The notes under the pieces: model-generated
What the model was told of the DNA's origin: nothing
The model's database searches: none
The model's input: the letters and a program-made list of their open reading frames with translations, nothing else
Made by a program: the position numbers and the translations under genes
From: a virus
Reading direction: 5' to 3' (one strand)
DNA length: 32,342 nt
IMG/VR virus record: IMGVR_UViG_3300031839_002061
Span: 1-32,342 of that record
Part shown: one piece after another, positions 13,634 through 21,469 of the stretch
Numbering within the stretch: position 1 is the stretch's first letter
Layout: each line of letters starts with the position of its first letter

Positions 13634-15160
13634 ATGGGGCTGTTTGATCGGTTTCGCCGTCCGGTCTCGGGCGGCCCCGCAGCCGTGCGCGCCCGCCTTG
13701 AAGGGGCGATGTCCAGACGCCGGTTGCGGGGTTGGAACCCGCCGCTGGAAAACATCAACTCGCTCGTTGCCTCCGGCGGTCCGCGCCTGCTGGCGCGCGC
13801 GCGGGAACTGGTGGTGACCAACGGCTATGCGGCCAATGCCTGCGAGGCTTTTGCCTCGAACCTGGTCGGCGATGGCATCAAGCCCTCGTCGCTTATCGAG
13901 GATGCAGGTTTGCGAGACCGCGTCCAGCGGCTTTGGCTGGCCTGGACCGACGAGGCCGATGCCGACGGGCTGACCGATTTCTACGGGCTGCAGGCCATAG
14001 TGGCGCGCGAGATGTTCGTCGCGGGCGAGTGTTTCGTGCGGATGCGACCGCGCCGAGCCGAGGACGGGTTGCTCGTGCCGCTGCAGATGCAGTTGCTGCA
14101 ATCGGAAATGCTGCCTTTCGAGAAGACCGAGACAGCGGCCAACGGCAACCGCATCCGCTGCGGCATCGAGTTCGACCTGATCGGGCGGCGCGTGGCCTAT
14201 CACTTCCGTCGCCGCCATCCGGGCGACAGCACCGATAAGCGGGTCGCGATGCCTGAAACGGTGCGCGTACCGGCCGAGGATGTGCGGCACATCTACCGGC
14301 CCATCGACGCTGGTCAGATCAGGGGTCTGCCGCATGTGGCCCCGGCGATGGTGCGGCTGTTCCTGCTCGATCAGTATGACGACGCGGAACTCGACCGGAA
14401 GAAGACGGCGGCGATGTTCGCGGGCTTCATCACCAAGACCGCGCCGGAAGATACGATGCTGGGCGAAGGGGCCGCCGATCTCGACGGGGCGGCAATCGCC
14501 AGCCTCGAGCCCGGCACGATGCAGGTGCTGTTGCCGGGGGAGGATGTGAAGTTCTCGTCGCCTGCCGATGTCGGCGGCGGCTACGAGGCGTTTCAGTACC
14601 GCACGCTGCTGGCGGTCTCCGCCTCGCTGGGGCTGCCCTATCACCTTGTCACTGGGGACGTCCGGCAGGCCAACTATTCGAGCCTGCGCGCCGAGCTTGT
14701 AGAGTTCCGTCGCCGGGTGCAGCAGCTCCAGCACGGGGTAATCGCGCATCAGCTCTGCCGTCCGATCTGGGCGCGCTGGATCGAGACGGCGCAATTGGCC
14801 GGACGACTGGAGCTGTCCGACCCGGCGGCGGCGCGGATGGTGCAGTGGATCCCGCCGCGGTGGGACTGGGTCGATCCGCTGAAGGACATCCAGGCGCAGG
14901 TGCTGGCGATGGAAGCGGGCATCACCTCGCGGCGCAAGGTGGTCGAGGCCACCGGCTACGATGTCGAGGAAGTCGACCGCGAGAACGCAGTGGATGCCGA
15001 ACGCGCCGAGGCGCTCGGACTGCGCTACCGCACCAGCCCCGGCGAGGCGCAGGGCGCGCGGGCCACGCCCTCGCGTCGGCCAGTGCCGCGCGATCGCGAT
15101 GACGGTCACGGTGACGGCGGCGACGAGACTGCCGCGCCCAACAACACCGAACGGGAGTAA
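13634..15160 (+). CDS. portal protein, lambda gpB family
   Basis: A 508-residue protein forming the dodecameric ring through which DNA enters and leaves the capsid. It shows the lambda-portal order: WNPPLENINSLVASGGPRLL, NGYAANACEAFASNLVGDGI, a WTDEADADGLTDFYGLQAIV segment, MLPFEKTETAANGNRIRCGIE, VRHIYRPIDAGQIRGLPHVA, and YSSLRAELVEFRRRVQQLQH near the end of the core. The C-terminus is disordered and charged (last ~60 residues). The gene is followed after 4 bases by the protease gene with GGGAG in the junction. Confidence 0.93.
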   Translation: MGLFDRFRRPVSGGPAAVRARLEGAMSRRRLRGWNPPLENINSLVASGGPRLLARARELVVTNGYAANACEAFASNLVGDGIKPSSLIEDAGLRDRVQRLWLAWTDEADADGLTDFYGLQAIVAREMFVAGECFVRMRPRRAEDGLLVPLQMQLLQSEMLPFEKTETAANGNRIRCGIEFDLIGRRVAYHFRRRHPGDSTDKRVAMPETVRVPAEDVRHIYRPIDAGQIRGLPHVAPAMVRLFLLDQYDDAELDRKKTAAMFAGFITKTAPEDTMLGEGAADLDGAAIASLEPGTMQVLLPGEDVKFSSPADVGGGYEAFQYRTLLAVSASLGLPYHLVTGDVRQANYSSLRAELVEFRRRVQQLQHGVIAHQLCRPIWARWIETAQLAGRLELSDPAAARMVQWIPPRWDWVDPLKDIQAQVLAMEAGITSRRKVVEATGYDVEEVDRENAVDAERAEALGLRYRTSPGEAQGARATPSRRPVPRDRDDGHGDGGDETAAPNNTERE

Positions 15161-15164
15161 TGCG

Positions 15165-16211
15165 ATGAACAGCTGGTACACGATCCGCGCCCGGGGCTCC
15201 GGCGCGGAAGTCATGATCTATGACGAAATCGGCGCCTATGGCGTCTCGGCCAAGGGGTTTCTGGCGGAGATCGGGGCATTGCCGGACGATGCCGCGATCG
15301 ATCTGCGTCTCAACAGCCCCGGCGGCTCGGTCTTCGATGCCGTCGCCATCCACAACGCCTTGAGCCGTCATGCCGGCCCGATCACCGTCTGGATCGACGG
15401 CATCGCCGCCTCGGCGGCCTCCTACATCGCCATGGCGGGCGACGAGATCGTCATGCCCGAGAATGCCTTCCTGATGATCCACGATCCCTCCGGAATGGTC
15501 ATCGGCACCGCCGCCGACATGCGCGACATGGCAGGAACGCTGGACAAGATCGCGGCCGGGATGCTGCGCGGCTATGCCGCCCGATCCGGAAAGCCCGAGG
15601 ACGAGATCGCAGCCCTGATGGCGGCCGAGACCTGGCTCACGGCCGCCGAGGCGCTGGAGGCGGGCCTTGCGACGCGCATGACGGAGCCGGTGCGGATCGC
15701 GGCCAGCTTCGACATCGGGCGCTTCCGCAACGCGCCGCCCGAACTGGTCGAGGTGGTCGCGGCGCCGGACGATGAGGCGCGCGGCATCGATGACGGCGAC
15801 GGTCAGCCGCCCGAGACAGCACCTGCGCCCAACGCTGATCCGTCGGTGAACGACGCCGATCCCGGCCCCTCTGACGTGGGTGTTGCAAACGACAACACCC
15901 AAACCGCGCCGCGCGATCCCGGCAGCACTGTTGCCGCCGCCGACACTGCGCTCGACGCCACCGCGATCCGCGCCGAGGCCATCGCGCATGCCCGCGCCGT
16001 CATCGATCTCTGCCGCCTTGCGGGTCAGCCGCAGATGGCGGGTCGGTTTCTCGAAGAGGACGCCAGCATCGAGGCGGTGCGCGCCAGCCTGCTGGACGCG
16101 AAGGCCGAGGCCGCGCCGCAGATCGCCGGGCATCACCCGCAACCGGGGCCGGGTCCGGCGACGCGCCCTTGGGGCGATGTCATCGCCCGCACGTTCAAAC
16201 TGAAAGGATGA
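15165..16211 (+). CDS. ClpP-like prohead protease (S49/gpC type), possible fused scaffold
   Basis: A 348-residue head maturation protease. The ClpP-like fold spans about 15-190: NSPGGSVFDA (50-59), GIAASAASYIAMAG with candidate nucleophile S83, and MIHDP with H106. A Pro/Asp-rich linker (~200-255) leads to a helical C-terminal part (IRAEAIAHARAVIDLCRLAG; ASIEAVRASLLDAKAE) that resembles the scaffold-like tail of lambda gpC, from which Nu3 scaffold is made. The start at 15165 follows GGGAG; longer starts lie in the portal gene. A perfect inverted repeat (15878-15900) lies in the linker. Protease assignment is firm; scaffold function is inferred. Confidence 0.88.
   Translation: MNSWYTIRARGSGAEVMIYDEIGAYGVSAKGFLAEIGALPDDAAIDLRLNSPGGSVFDAVAIHNALSRHAGPITVWIDGIAASAASYIAMAGDEIVMPENAFLMIHDPSGMVIGTAADMRDMAGTLDKIAAGMLRGYAARSGKPEDEIAALMAAETWLTAAEALEAGLATRMTEPVRIAASFDIGRFRNAPPELVEVVAAPDDEARGIDDGDGQPPETAPAPNADPSVNDADPGPSDVGVANDNTQTAPRDPGSTVAAADTALDATAIRAEAIAHARAVIDLCRLAGQPQMAGRFLEEDASIEAVRASLLDAKAEAAPQIAGHHPQPGPGPATRPWGDVIARTFKLKG
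15878..15900 (+). repeat. 8-bp inverted repeat inside the protease linker
   Basis: GGGTGTTG (15878-15885), loop CAAACGA, CAACACCC (15893-15900). It lies between the protease and scaffold-like parts and shares TGTTGCAA with the hairpin at 6643-6654. It may be chance, an RNA structure or a protein site. Confidence 0.4.
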
Positions 16212-16217
16212 TCTCCC

Positions 16218-16583
16218 ATGACCACGTTCACCGAAAGCACCCACCCCGGCGGCTTCCTCGTCTGGGAAGCCTTCCGCGACTATACCCGCGAGACGATCAC
16301 CATAGCTGCCGGCTCGCTCGAGCCCGGCGCCGTGCTTGGCAAGATTACCGCCTCCGGCAAATACGCCGCCCACGACCCCGCCGCCGTCGACGGCACCGAG
16401 ACCGCCGTCGCCGTGCTCTGGGGCAAGGCGGACGCCAGCGCGGGCGATGTCCCTGCCGTGGCCCTGATCCGCGGCCCCGCCATCGTCAATCGGCATGACC
16501 TCGTCTTCGCCGGAACGCCCAGCGAGGGCGAGATCACCGCTGCACACACGGCGCTGCTGGCTGTTGGCATCCTCGTGCGCTGA
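16218..16583 (+). CDS. head decoration protein (gpD-like)
   Basis: A 121-residue protein between the protease and the major capsid gene, the lambda gpD position. It is beta-rich: a flexible Thr/His/Gly N-terminus (MTTFTESTHPGGF), then RETITIAAGSLEPGAVLGKI, TAVAVLWGKADASAGDVPAV and HTALLAVGILVR, matching the decoration protein pattern. It should trimerise on the expanded capsid and stabilise it. The start has GAAAGGA nearby (16203-16209). Confidence 0.85.
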   Translation: MTTFTESTHPGGFLVWEAFRDYTRETITIAAGSLEPGAVLGKITASGKYAAHDPAAVDGTETAVAVLWGKADASAGDVPAVALIRGPAIVNRHDLVFAGTPSEGEITAAHTALLAVGILVR

Positions 16584-16627
16584 CAACGCGCCACCTCAAC
16601 CCCCATTCCTGAACAGGAGGCATCCTC

Positions 16628-17641
16628 ATGGCCACCATGGACATCTTCGAAGGCGATGCCTTCACCATCATCGAGCTGACCCGCGCTCTCGAGAACATCC
16701 CCTTCAAACCGGCGATCCTGTCGGGCGCGGGGCTCTTCGGCGCCCGCGGCGTGCGAGCCCGCACCGTGATGATCGAGAGCCGCGACGGCACGCTGTCGCT
16801 GATCCCGTTCTCGGAGCGCGGCTCGGCCTTCGAGTCGCAGATCCCCGAACGCCGCGAGATGCGGGCGTTTGTGTGCCGTCAGTTCAAGAAACAGGACGTG
16901 CTCTGGGCCTCGGAAATCCAGGCGATCCGCGACTTCGGTTCGGAAACCGCCGTGCAACAGGTGCAGACAGAGGTCGCGCGCAAGCTGGGCCGGCTCCGGA
17001 ACGACGCCGAAGCCACCTTCGAGTTCCACCTCTTCAACGGCATCCAGGGCGTGGTGAAGGACCCCCGCGACGGGGCCACGGTGATCAACTACTACACCGA
17101 GTTCAACATCACCCCAGCCGCGGAAGTTGACTTCGACCTCGACAACGCGACCCCCGCCTCGGGCGCGCTGCGCAAGCGCTGCCAGGCGCTGATCGAGAGC
17201 GTCGAGGACACGCTGGGCGGGCTGGCCGCCGGTCAGGTGCAGCTGCGCGCCGAATGCGGCTCGGCCTTCTTCGCCGATCTGGTCGCCCACAAGGAGGTGC
17301 GCGAGACCTACCTCAACACCGCCGCCGCTGCCGATCTGCGAGGGCGCGTGGGCGAAGAGGTCAGCTTCGGCGGCATCACCTTCCGGCGCTACCGGGGCGG
17401 GCTCGGTTTCGGCGTGCCGACCGACAAGGCGTACTTCTACCCCGAGGGCGTCGAGGGGCTGTTCGAGATCTACTATGCGCCGGCGGACACCTTCGAGACG
17501 GTCAACACCGTCGGACTGCCGCTCTACGCGCGGATGATCCCGGACCGGGACCGCGACGAATGGGTGAGGCTCGAGATCGAGAGCAACCCGCTGCCGATCT
17601 GCACCCGGCCGCAGGTACTGCGCAGCGCACGGCGGACGTGA
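16628..17641 (+). CDS. major capsid protein, lambda gpE family
   Basis: A 337-residue HK97-fold shell protein. Family-like features in order: MDIFEGDAFTIIELTRALEN at the start, LIPFSERGSAFE, RNDAEATFEFHLFNGIQGVV, a region with KRCQALIESVEDTLGGLAAG, ITFRRYRGGLGFGVPTDKAY, and YARMIPDRDRDEWVRLEIES near the end. Length is normal for the gpE family. A strong ribosome site (CAGGAGG at 16613-16619) precedes the ATG, in keeping with high expression. The stop overlaps the next start by one base (TGATG). Confidence 0.92.
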   Translation: MATMDIFEGDAFTIIELTRALENIPFKPAILSGAGLFGARGVRARTVMIESRDGTLSLIPFSERGSAFESQIPERREMRAFVCRQFKKQDVLWASEIQAIRDFGSETAVQQVQTEVARKLGRLRNDAEATFEFHLFNGIQGVVKDPRDGATVINYYTEFNITPAAEVDFDLDNATPASGALRKRCQALIESVEDTLGGLAAGQVQLRAECGSAFFADLVAHKEVRETYLNTAAAADLRGRVGEEVSFGGITFRRYRGGLGFGVPTDKAYFYPEGVEGLFEIYYAPADTFETVNTVGLPLYARMIPDRDRDEWVRLEIESNPLPICTRPQVLRSARRT

Positions 17642-17952
17642 TGTCTGCCGTCGCCGTGGCGCTCGACGCCCTCTTCGCGGACGGCAATATCGCCCGCGAC
17701 GCGGTCTACATCGCCGACGGCGGCGCGCCCGTCCTGGTGCGTGCCGTCGCCCGGCGTGCCGATGCGATCAGCGATTTCGGCGACGCGCGCCTATGGTCCG
17801 AAACCACCCGCATCGATCTGCGCGTCGCAGAGGTGGCAAACCCGCGTCCCGGCGACCGGATCGAGATCGACGGCGACGCCTTCCTCATCCAGGGCGAGCC
17901 CGCCCGCGATCGCGAGCGGCTCGTCTGGACCGTCGATCTGAGGCCCGCGTGA
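17641..17952 (+). CDS. putative head-tail joining protein
   Basis: A 103-residue beta-rich protein right after the major capsid gene, where lambda encodes gpFI/gpFII. It contains ARDAVYIADGGAPVLVRAVA, ETTRIDLRVAEVANPRPGDR and RDRERLVWTVDLRP, the look of small head-completion proteins. The start at 17641 overlaps the capsid stop by one base; longer in-frame versions are shadows of the capsid gene. The end overlaps the next start (GTGA). Role assigned mainly by position. Confidence 0.65.
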   Translation: MSAVAVALDALFADGNIARDAVYIADGGAPVLVRAVARRADAISDFGDARLWSETTRIDLRVAEVANPRPGDRIEIDGDAFLIQGEPARDRERLVWTVDLRPA

Positions 17953-18578
17953 AACTGAAGCTCGACATCGATCCCGACATCGTCGCGATGATGGCGGCCG
18001 AGGTCGCGGCGGGCGAACGCGCGGTGACGGCCGCCATGCGCGAGGCCGGGACCGGGTTGAAGTCGGCTTGGCGATTGCAGATCACCGGCGCAGGGCTCGG
18101 CACACGGCTCGCCAATTCGATCCGGAGCCAGAACTTCCCGAGGTCGGGCGAGAGCCTGGACGCGGCGGCGCTGGTCTGGTCGAAGGCGCCGGTGATCGTC
18201 GGCGCGCATGACACCGGTCCGCTGATCCGTTCGAAAAACGGGTTCTGGCTGGCGATCCCGCTGCCCGCCGCAGGCAAGTCCCTGCGCGGCGGCCGGATCA
18301 CGCCCGGCGAATGGGAACGGCGACGCGGGTTGCGGCTACGGTTCGTCTATCGCCGCACGGGCCCGAGCCTGTTGGTGGCGGAGAGCCGGCTGAACACGAA
18401 GGGTCAGGCGGTCGTGTCGCGCTCCAAGACCGGGCGCGGCAAGGTCACAGCGCCGATCTTCCTGCTGGTGCCGCAGGTCAAGCTGCCGAAGCGGCTGGAC
18501 CTCGCGCGGGACGCAGACCGGGCGTTGGATGGTGTGCCAGGGCTGATCGTGGCGAACTGGGTAGAGGAGCGCCTATGA
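17949..18578 (+). CDS. DUF6441-like minor tail / head-tail connector protein
   Basis: A 209-residue protein starting at a GTG that overlaps the previous stop (GTGA). It has helical N-terminal sequence (EVAAGERAVTAAMREAGTGL), then HDTGPLIRSKNGFWLAIPLP, and a basic middle (WERRRGLRLRFVYRR). I recall such proteins as DUF6441 in alphaproteobacterial prophages; the position matches lambda gpZ or a tail-completion protein. Its TGA lies within ATGA (18575-18578), the signature of a coupled next gene, but what follows is the reversed cargo gene. Its 3' end overlaps that gene by 6 bases tail-to-tail. Confidence 0.68.
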   Translation: MKLKLDIDPDIVAMMAAEVAAGERAVTAAMREAGTGLKSAWRLQITGAGLGTRLANSIRSQNFPRSGESLDAAALVWSKAPVIVGAHDTGPLIRSKNGFWLAIPLPAAGKSLRGGRITPGEWERRRGLRLRFVYRRTGPSLLVAESRLNTKGQAVVSRSKTGRGKVTAPIFLLVPQVKLPKRLDLARDADRALDGVPGLIVANWVEERL

Positions 18579-19319
18579 CTTCGGGCCGGCCACCAATTTC
18601 TTGTTCTTCCACAAGCGGAAGCTGGTACTTCCCGGCACGCTTGAACGCGCGTGTTTAAACGCAACTCGCGCGGTTTCTCCCTCCAGCAGATGGTAGACGA
18701 GGAATGTCTGCACGAACTGCGAAGCGATAGCCCCGTGCACACTATGGAACGGACCGATGAACCTTTCGCACGACGCGTGCGCCGACGCGGCCCCCCCGAA
18801 TGCCTTGTAATCAGTCTCGCAACACAGGCTAACGAAGGTCTTTGGCGAAACACCCGCGACATCAAAGGTGCTCATGAACGCATCGGTTTCTATCCAGCCG
18901 CCATTCGCAAATTTGATGCTCGCCTCGCTGCCGTGACCAATAAGAATGACATGCGAATAGGCCGCGTGAGCGCGACCCCACAGAACATCAATCTCGCTTA
19001 GTGAACGAACCTTATAGGCGTGAATGAAGTCGTCAGAAACGAGCAATCTGCAGAACTGCAGTATCGATTTCCCCAGGGGATCGAGAAGCGTCATTTCGGT
19101 CTCGAGGTCGCCGAGGTTCAGCAATAGGATCCCGATATTGCGATGGCAGAGGCTGCTTGCGATTAACTCGGTCGTTCCACCACCCACATCGACCCTGATA
19201 CTTCTGGCTTCGATTGCCAGAACCTCTTTCTCAACGAAAGAAGAGGGCGACTGAAGAGCAGCCTTCAATTTCGAAACGGGCACAAAAACTCGCTCACCAA
19301 CTTGTAGATTATTGGCCAT
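18573..19319 (-). CDS. CHAT/caspase-like protease, reversed cargo gene
   Basis: A 248-residue protein on the opposite strand to the head and tail genes. Residues ~1-60 look like a small beta domain (VGERVFVPVSKLK, RSIRVDVGGGTTELIASSL). Residues ~60-225 follow the CHAT/caspase pattern: a strand NIGILLLNLGD, then HVILIGHGS with H129, FVSLCCETDYKAFGGA with C166/C167 (C167 aligns best with the catalytic Cys), FIGPFHSVHGAIASQFVQTF, and LLEGETARVAFKHARSS. A His-Gly plus Cys dyad in this order and spacing marks the cysteine-protease fold. G+C is near 50% on the lines counted against about 70% beside it. GAGG precedes the ATG on its strand. No partner gene is adjacent. Likely role: accessory defence or host-effect protease; function is inferred, not shown. 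Confidence 0.65.
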   Translation of the reverse strand: MANNLQVGERVFVPVSKLKAALQSPSSFVEKEVLAIEARSIRVDVGGGTTELIASSLCHRNIGILLLNLGDLETEMTLLDPLGKSILQFCRLLVSDDFIHAYKVRSLSEIDVLWGRAHAAYSHVILIGHGSEASIKFANGGWIETDAFMSTFDVAGVSPKTFVSLCCETDYKAFGGAASAHASCERFIGPFHSVHGAIASQFVQTFLVYHLLEGETARVAFKHARSSVPGSTSFRLWKNKKLVAGPKS

Positions 19320-19407
19320 TTCGAACCTCGGCTCTCAAGACAAGCCTTACTCTCGGGACGAGAACGTTCGACGGCAAGCCCAAGATGAGAACCGGAGCAA
19401 AATTGAG
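19320..19407. promoter_or_regulatory. short gap upstream of the reversed cargo gene
   Basis: The promoter of the cargo gene should lie here, read leftwards. The stretch is A+T-richer than the tail genes and contains GAACGTTC, an 8-bp palindrome. No convincing -35/-10 pair is seen on the minus strand. The rightward tail gene has GGAG at 19394-19397. Confidence 0.3.
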
Positions 19408-19827
19408 ATGCCCACCCCACGGGAAACCATCCTCGCCGCGCTGCATGCGCTGCTCTCGGCGCTGCCCGCCACGGTCCTGCGCGGCGAGGTGCTGCCCGAG
19501 CGCGTGCCAGCCGGGGGGCTGCTGATCCTGCGCGATGGCGAGCCGGGCGAGCCGGAGGTGACGCTGTCGCCCCCGCGCTACCACTACCAGCACCGCGCCG
19601 AGATCGAGGCCGTCGTCCAGGGTGCCGCCCGTGACGCGGCCTTCGACACGCTGACCGCCAGCATCGGCGCGGCGCTCGCCGCCGACCGGACGATGGGCGG
19701 GCTCTGCGACTGGGTGGAGGCCGAAGCCCCGCGCCCTGTGGACCTGCCGGTCGAGGGCGCCGCCAGCCTGAAGGCCGCCGTGATCCCGGTGGTCCTGCAC
19801 TACACAACGGCCGACCCGCTGGCCTGA
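19408..19827 (+). CDS. putative tail terminator / tail completion protein (gpU-like)
   Basis: A 139-residue protein. The pattern is that of tail terminators: an N-terminal helix (RETILAALHALLSALPATVL), beta strands (GLLILRDGEPGEPEVTLS, HYQHRAEIEAVVQG), a second helix (RDAAFDTLTASIGAALAADR), and a final strand pair ending VIPVVLHYTTADPLA. It precedes the tail tube gene as in lambda (gpU before gpV). ATG 19408 is chosen; an earlier in-frame ATG at 19312 would overlap the cargo gene's start and add 32 non-family residues. The gap to the tube gene is 24 bases. Confidence 0.7.
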   Translation: MPTPRETILAALHALLSALPATVLRGEVLPERVPAGGLLILRDGEPGEPEVTLSPPRYHYQHRAEIEAVVQGAARDAAFDTLTASIGAALAADRTMGGLCDWVEAEAPRPVDLPVEGAASLKAAVIPVVLHYTTADPLA

Positions 19828-19851
19828 TCCCGACAACCCGAGGAGAACACC

Positions 19852-20793
19852 ATGGCACGAGCCCAGGGGGCGCGGGCGCTGATGGCGCTTGCGTTCGAGA
19901 CGACCTATGGAACGCCGCCCGTGAGCGGCTTTACCCGCATGCCCTTCGCCAGCACCTCGCTCGGCGCCGAGCAGCCGCTGCTGAACTCGGAACTTCTCGG
20001 CTACGGCCGCGATCCGCTGGCGCCGATCAAGGACGCGGTCACGGCAGACGGCGATGTCGTCGTGCCGCTCGACGCCGAGGCCTTCGGCTTCTGGCTGAAG
20101 GCAGCCTTCGGCGCACCGACGACCACGGGTGTGGAAGCGCCGTACACCCACGAGTTCCAGTCGGGGTCCTGGACGCTGCCCAGCATGTCGATCGAGACCG
20201 GCATGCCCGAGGTGCCGCGTTACGCGATGTACTCGGGATGCGTCCTCGACCAGATCACCTGGCAGATGCAGCGGTCGGGCCTGCTGACCGCGACGGCGCG
20301 GCTGGTGGCGCAGGGCGAGACGGTGGGCACGACCACCAGCGCCGGGACACCTGCCACGCTGGAGCTGAAGCGCTTCGGGCATTTCAATGGCGCGATCACC
20401 CGCAATGGCACCGCCCTCGGCAATGTGGTCTCGGCCGAGATCACCTATGCCAACAATCTCGACCGGATCGAGACGATCCGAAACGACGGCCGCATTGACG
20501 GCGCGGACCCAAGCATCGCGGCGCTCACCGGCCGGATCGAGGTGCGCTTCGCCGACCAGACGCTGGTCACGCAGGCCATCAACGGCGAGGCCTGCGAGAT
20601 GGAGTTCGCCTACGTCCTGCCCTCGGGCGAGAGCTTCACCTTCACCGTGCACGCAGTCTACCTGCCGCGTCCGCGCATCGAGATCTCCGGACCGCAGGGC
20701 GTCCAGGCGACTTTCGACTGGCAGGCCGCCCGCGACAGCGTCGTCGGCCGGATGTGCACCGCAACCCTGATCAACGACATCGAGGTGTACTGA
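19852..20793 (+). CDS. tail tube protein
   Basis: A 313-residue beta-rich protein in the gpV position. It includes LMALAFETTYGTPPVSGFTR, SIETGMPEVPRYAMYSGCVL, LTATARLVAQGETVG, FNGAITRNGTALGNVVSAEI and a long C-terminal beta part (YVLPSGESFTFTVHAVYLPR). This matches the phage tail tube family seen in alphaproteobacterial siphoviruses. It forms the stacked rings of the tail. GAGGAG precedes the ATG. The stop overlaps the next start by one base. Confidence 0.88.
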   Translation: MARAQGARALMALAFETTYGTPPVSGFTRMPFASTSLGAEQPLLNSELLGYGRDPLAPIKDAVTADGDVVVPLDAEAFGFWLKAAFGAPTTTGVEAPYTHEFQSGSWTLPSMSIETGMPEVPRYAMYSGCVLDQITWQMQRSGLLTATARLVAQGETVGTTTSAGTPATLELKRFGHFNGAITRNGTALGNVVSAEITYANNLDRIETIRNDGRIDGADPSIAALTGRIEVRFADQTLVTQAINGEACEMEFAYVLPSGESFTFTVHAVYLPRPRIEISGPQGVQATFDWQAARDSVVGRMCTATLINDIEVY

Positions 20794-21230
20794 TGCTGAC
20801 GCTCGACCTGACCAAGGCGCCACGCTGGCATGACCTCGCGCCCGGCGTCCAGGTGCAGCTGCGACCTCTGACGACCGCGCTGATGGTGGCGACGCGCTGC
20901 GATCCCGCCGTGGAGGCCATGCCCGAGGAGGCGTCCGACGAGGAGCGCGCGGTTGCCTTCGCCAAGGCGCTGGCCCGCCGCGCGGTGCTCGCCTGGGAGG
21001 GCATCGGCGATGCGGACGGCAAGCCCATCGACCCGAACCCGGCGGCCATCGACGCGCTGCTCGATGTCTGGCCGATCTTCGAGGCCTTCCAGCTGACCTA
21101 CGTCTCCAAGGGCCTGCTGCTGGAGCAGGAAAAAAACGGCTCCGCGCTCTCGCCGAATGGTCCTTCGGCGGGGGCGAGCGATACTGCGAAGCCTGCGCGC
21201 AAGCCTGCCCGGACTGCCCGGCGCTGCTGA
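20793..21230 (+). CDS. tail assembly chaperone, short form (gpG-like)
   Basis: A 145-residue protein between the tail tube and tape measure genes, the invariant place of the tail assembly chaperone. N-terminal sequence HDLAPGVQVQLRPLTTALMV and the helical core AIDALLDVWPIFEAFQLTYV fit the family. After residue 115 the zero frame becomes low-complexity and basic (DTAKPARKPARTARRC), typical of the unshifted short form. A slippery A AAA AAC at 21131-21137 allows a -1 shift into a longer product. The chaperone should coat the tape measure before tube assembly. Confidence 0.8.
   Translation: MLTLDLTKAPRWHDLAPGVQVQLRPLTTALMVATRCDPAVEAMPEEASDEERAVAFAKALARRAVLAWEGIGDADGKPIDPNPAAIDALLDVWPIFEAFQLTYVSKGLLLEQEKNGSALSPNGPSAGASDTAKPARKPARTARRC
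21131..21137 (+). promoter_or_regulatory. -1 ribosomal frameshift slippery site A AAA AAC
   Basis: In the chaperone frame the codons are GAA AAA AAC GGC, so A AAA AAC has exactly the X XXY YYZ phasing needed for tandem -1 slippage. The -1 frame is then open to a TAG at 21467-21469, overlapping the tape measure start. Downstream GC-rich DNA could form a stimulatory structure, which I could not fold. Confidence 0.72.
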
Positions 21231-21469
21231 ACCGTCCGGAAACTCCGGAAGCTTGGCAGGTCTGGGACCTCGTCGGCCGTCTCGGCGGTCAGCTGCGTGT
21301 GCTGCCCGGCGCGGTGATCGGCTGGGACATGTCGGCGGCGCTGGCGCTCGGTGACGCCCTCGGCGTGCCGCCGCTCGCCATGGCCGAACTGCTGCCCGTC
21401 ATCGAAGCGGTGATGGTGGCCAAACTCAACGAACAGATGGATCACTCCCATGGCGGAAAAACGGGTTAG
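21137..21469 (+). CDS. frameshift extension of the tail assembly chaperone (gpGT-type long form)
   Basis: After a -1 shift at A AAA AAC the ribosome would add 110 residues, giving a product of about 225. The extension begins RLRALAEWSFGGGERYCEAC, has a Cys cluster (CEACAQACPDC) that could bind zinc, then WQVWDLVGRLGGQLRVLPGA, PPLAMAELLPVIEAVMVAKL and a His-rich end. It has no good start of its own, so it is probably made only by frameshifting. It runs 20 bases into the tape measure gene. Lambda gpG/gpGT works in the same way; the two forms recruit the tape measure and tube protein. Expression is inferred from phasing, position and an open frame. Confidence 0.7.
   Translation, partial: RLRALAEWSFGGGERYCEACAQACPDCPALLNRPETPEAWQVWDLVGRLGGQLRVLPGAVIGWDMSAALALGDALGVPPLAMAELLPVIEAVMVAKLNEQMDHSHGGKTG

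Noticed and set aside
16280-17290. 336-codon open frame antisense to the capsid genes
   Set aside because: Overlaps two well-supported structural genes and has no family signature.
18651-19001. 116-codon rightward open frame inside the cargo region
   Set aside because: The opposite frame has a coherent CHAT-like pattern, a ribosome site and full coverage of the region; this one has no motif.
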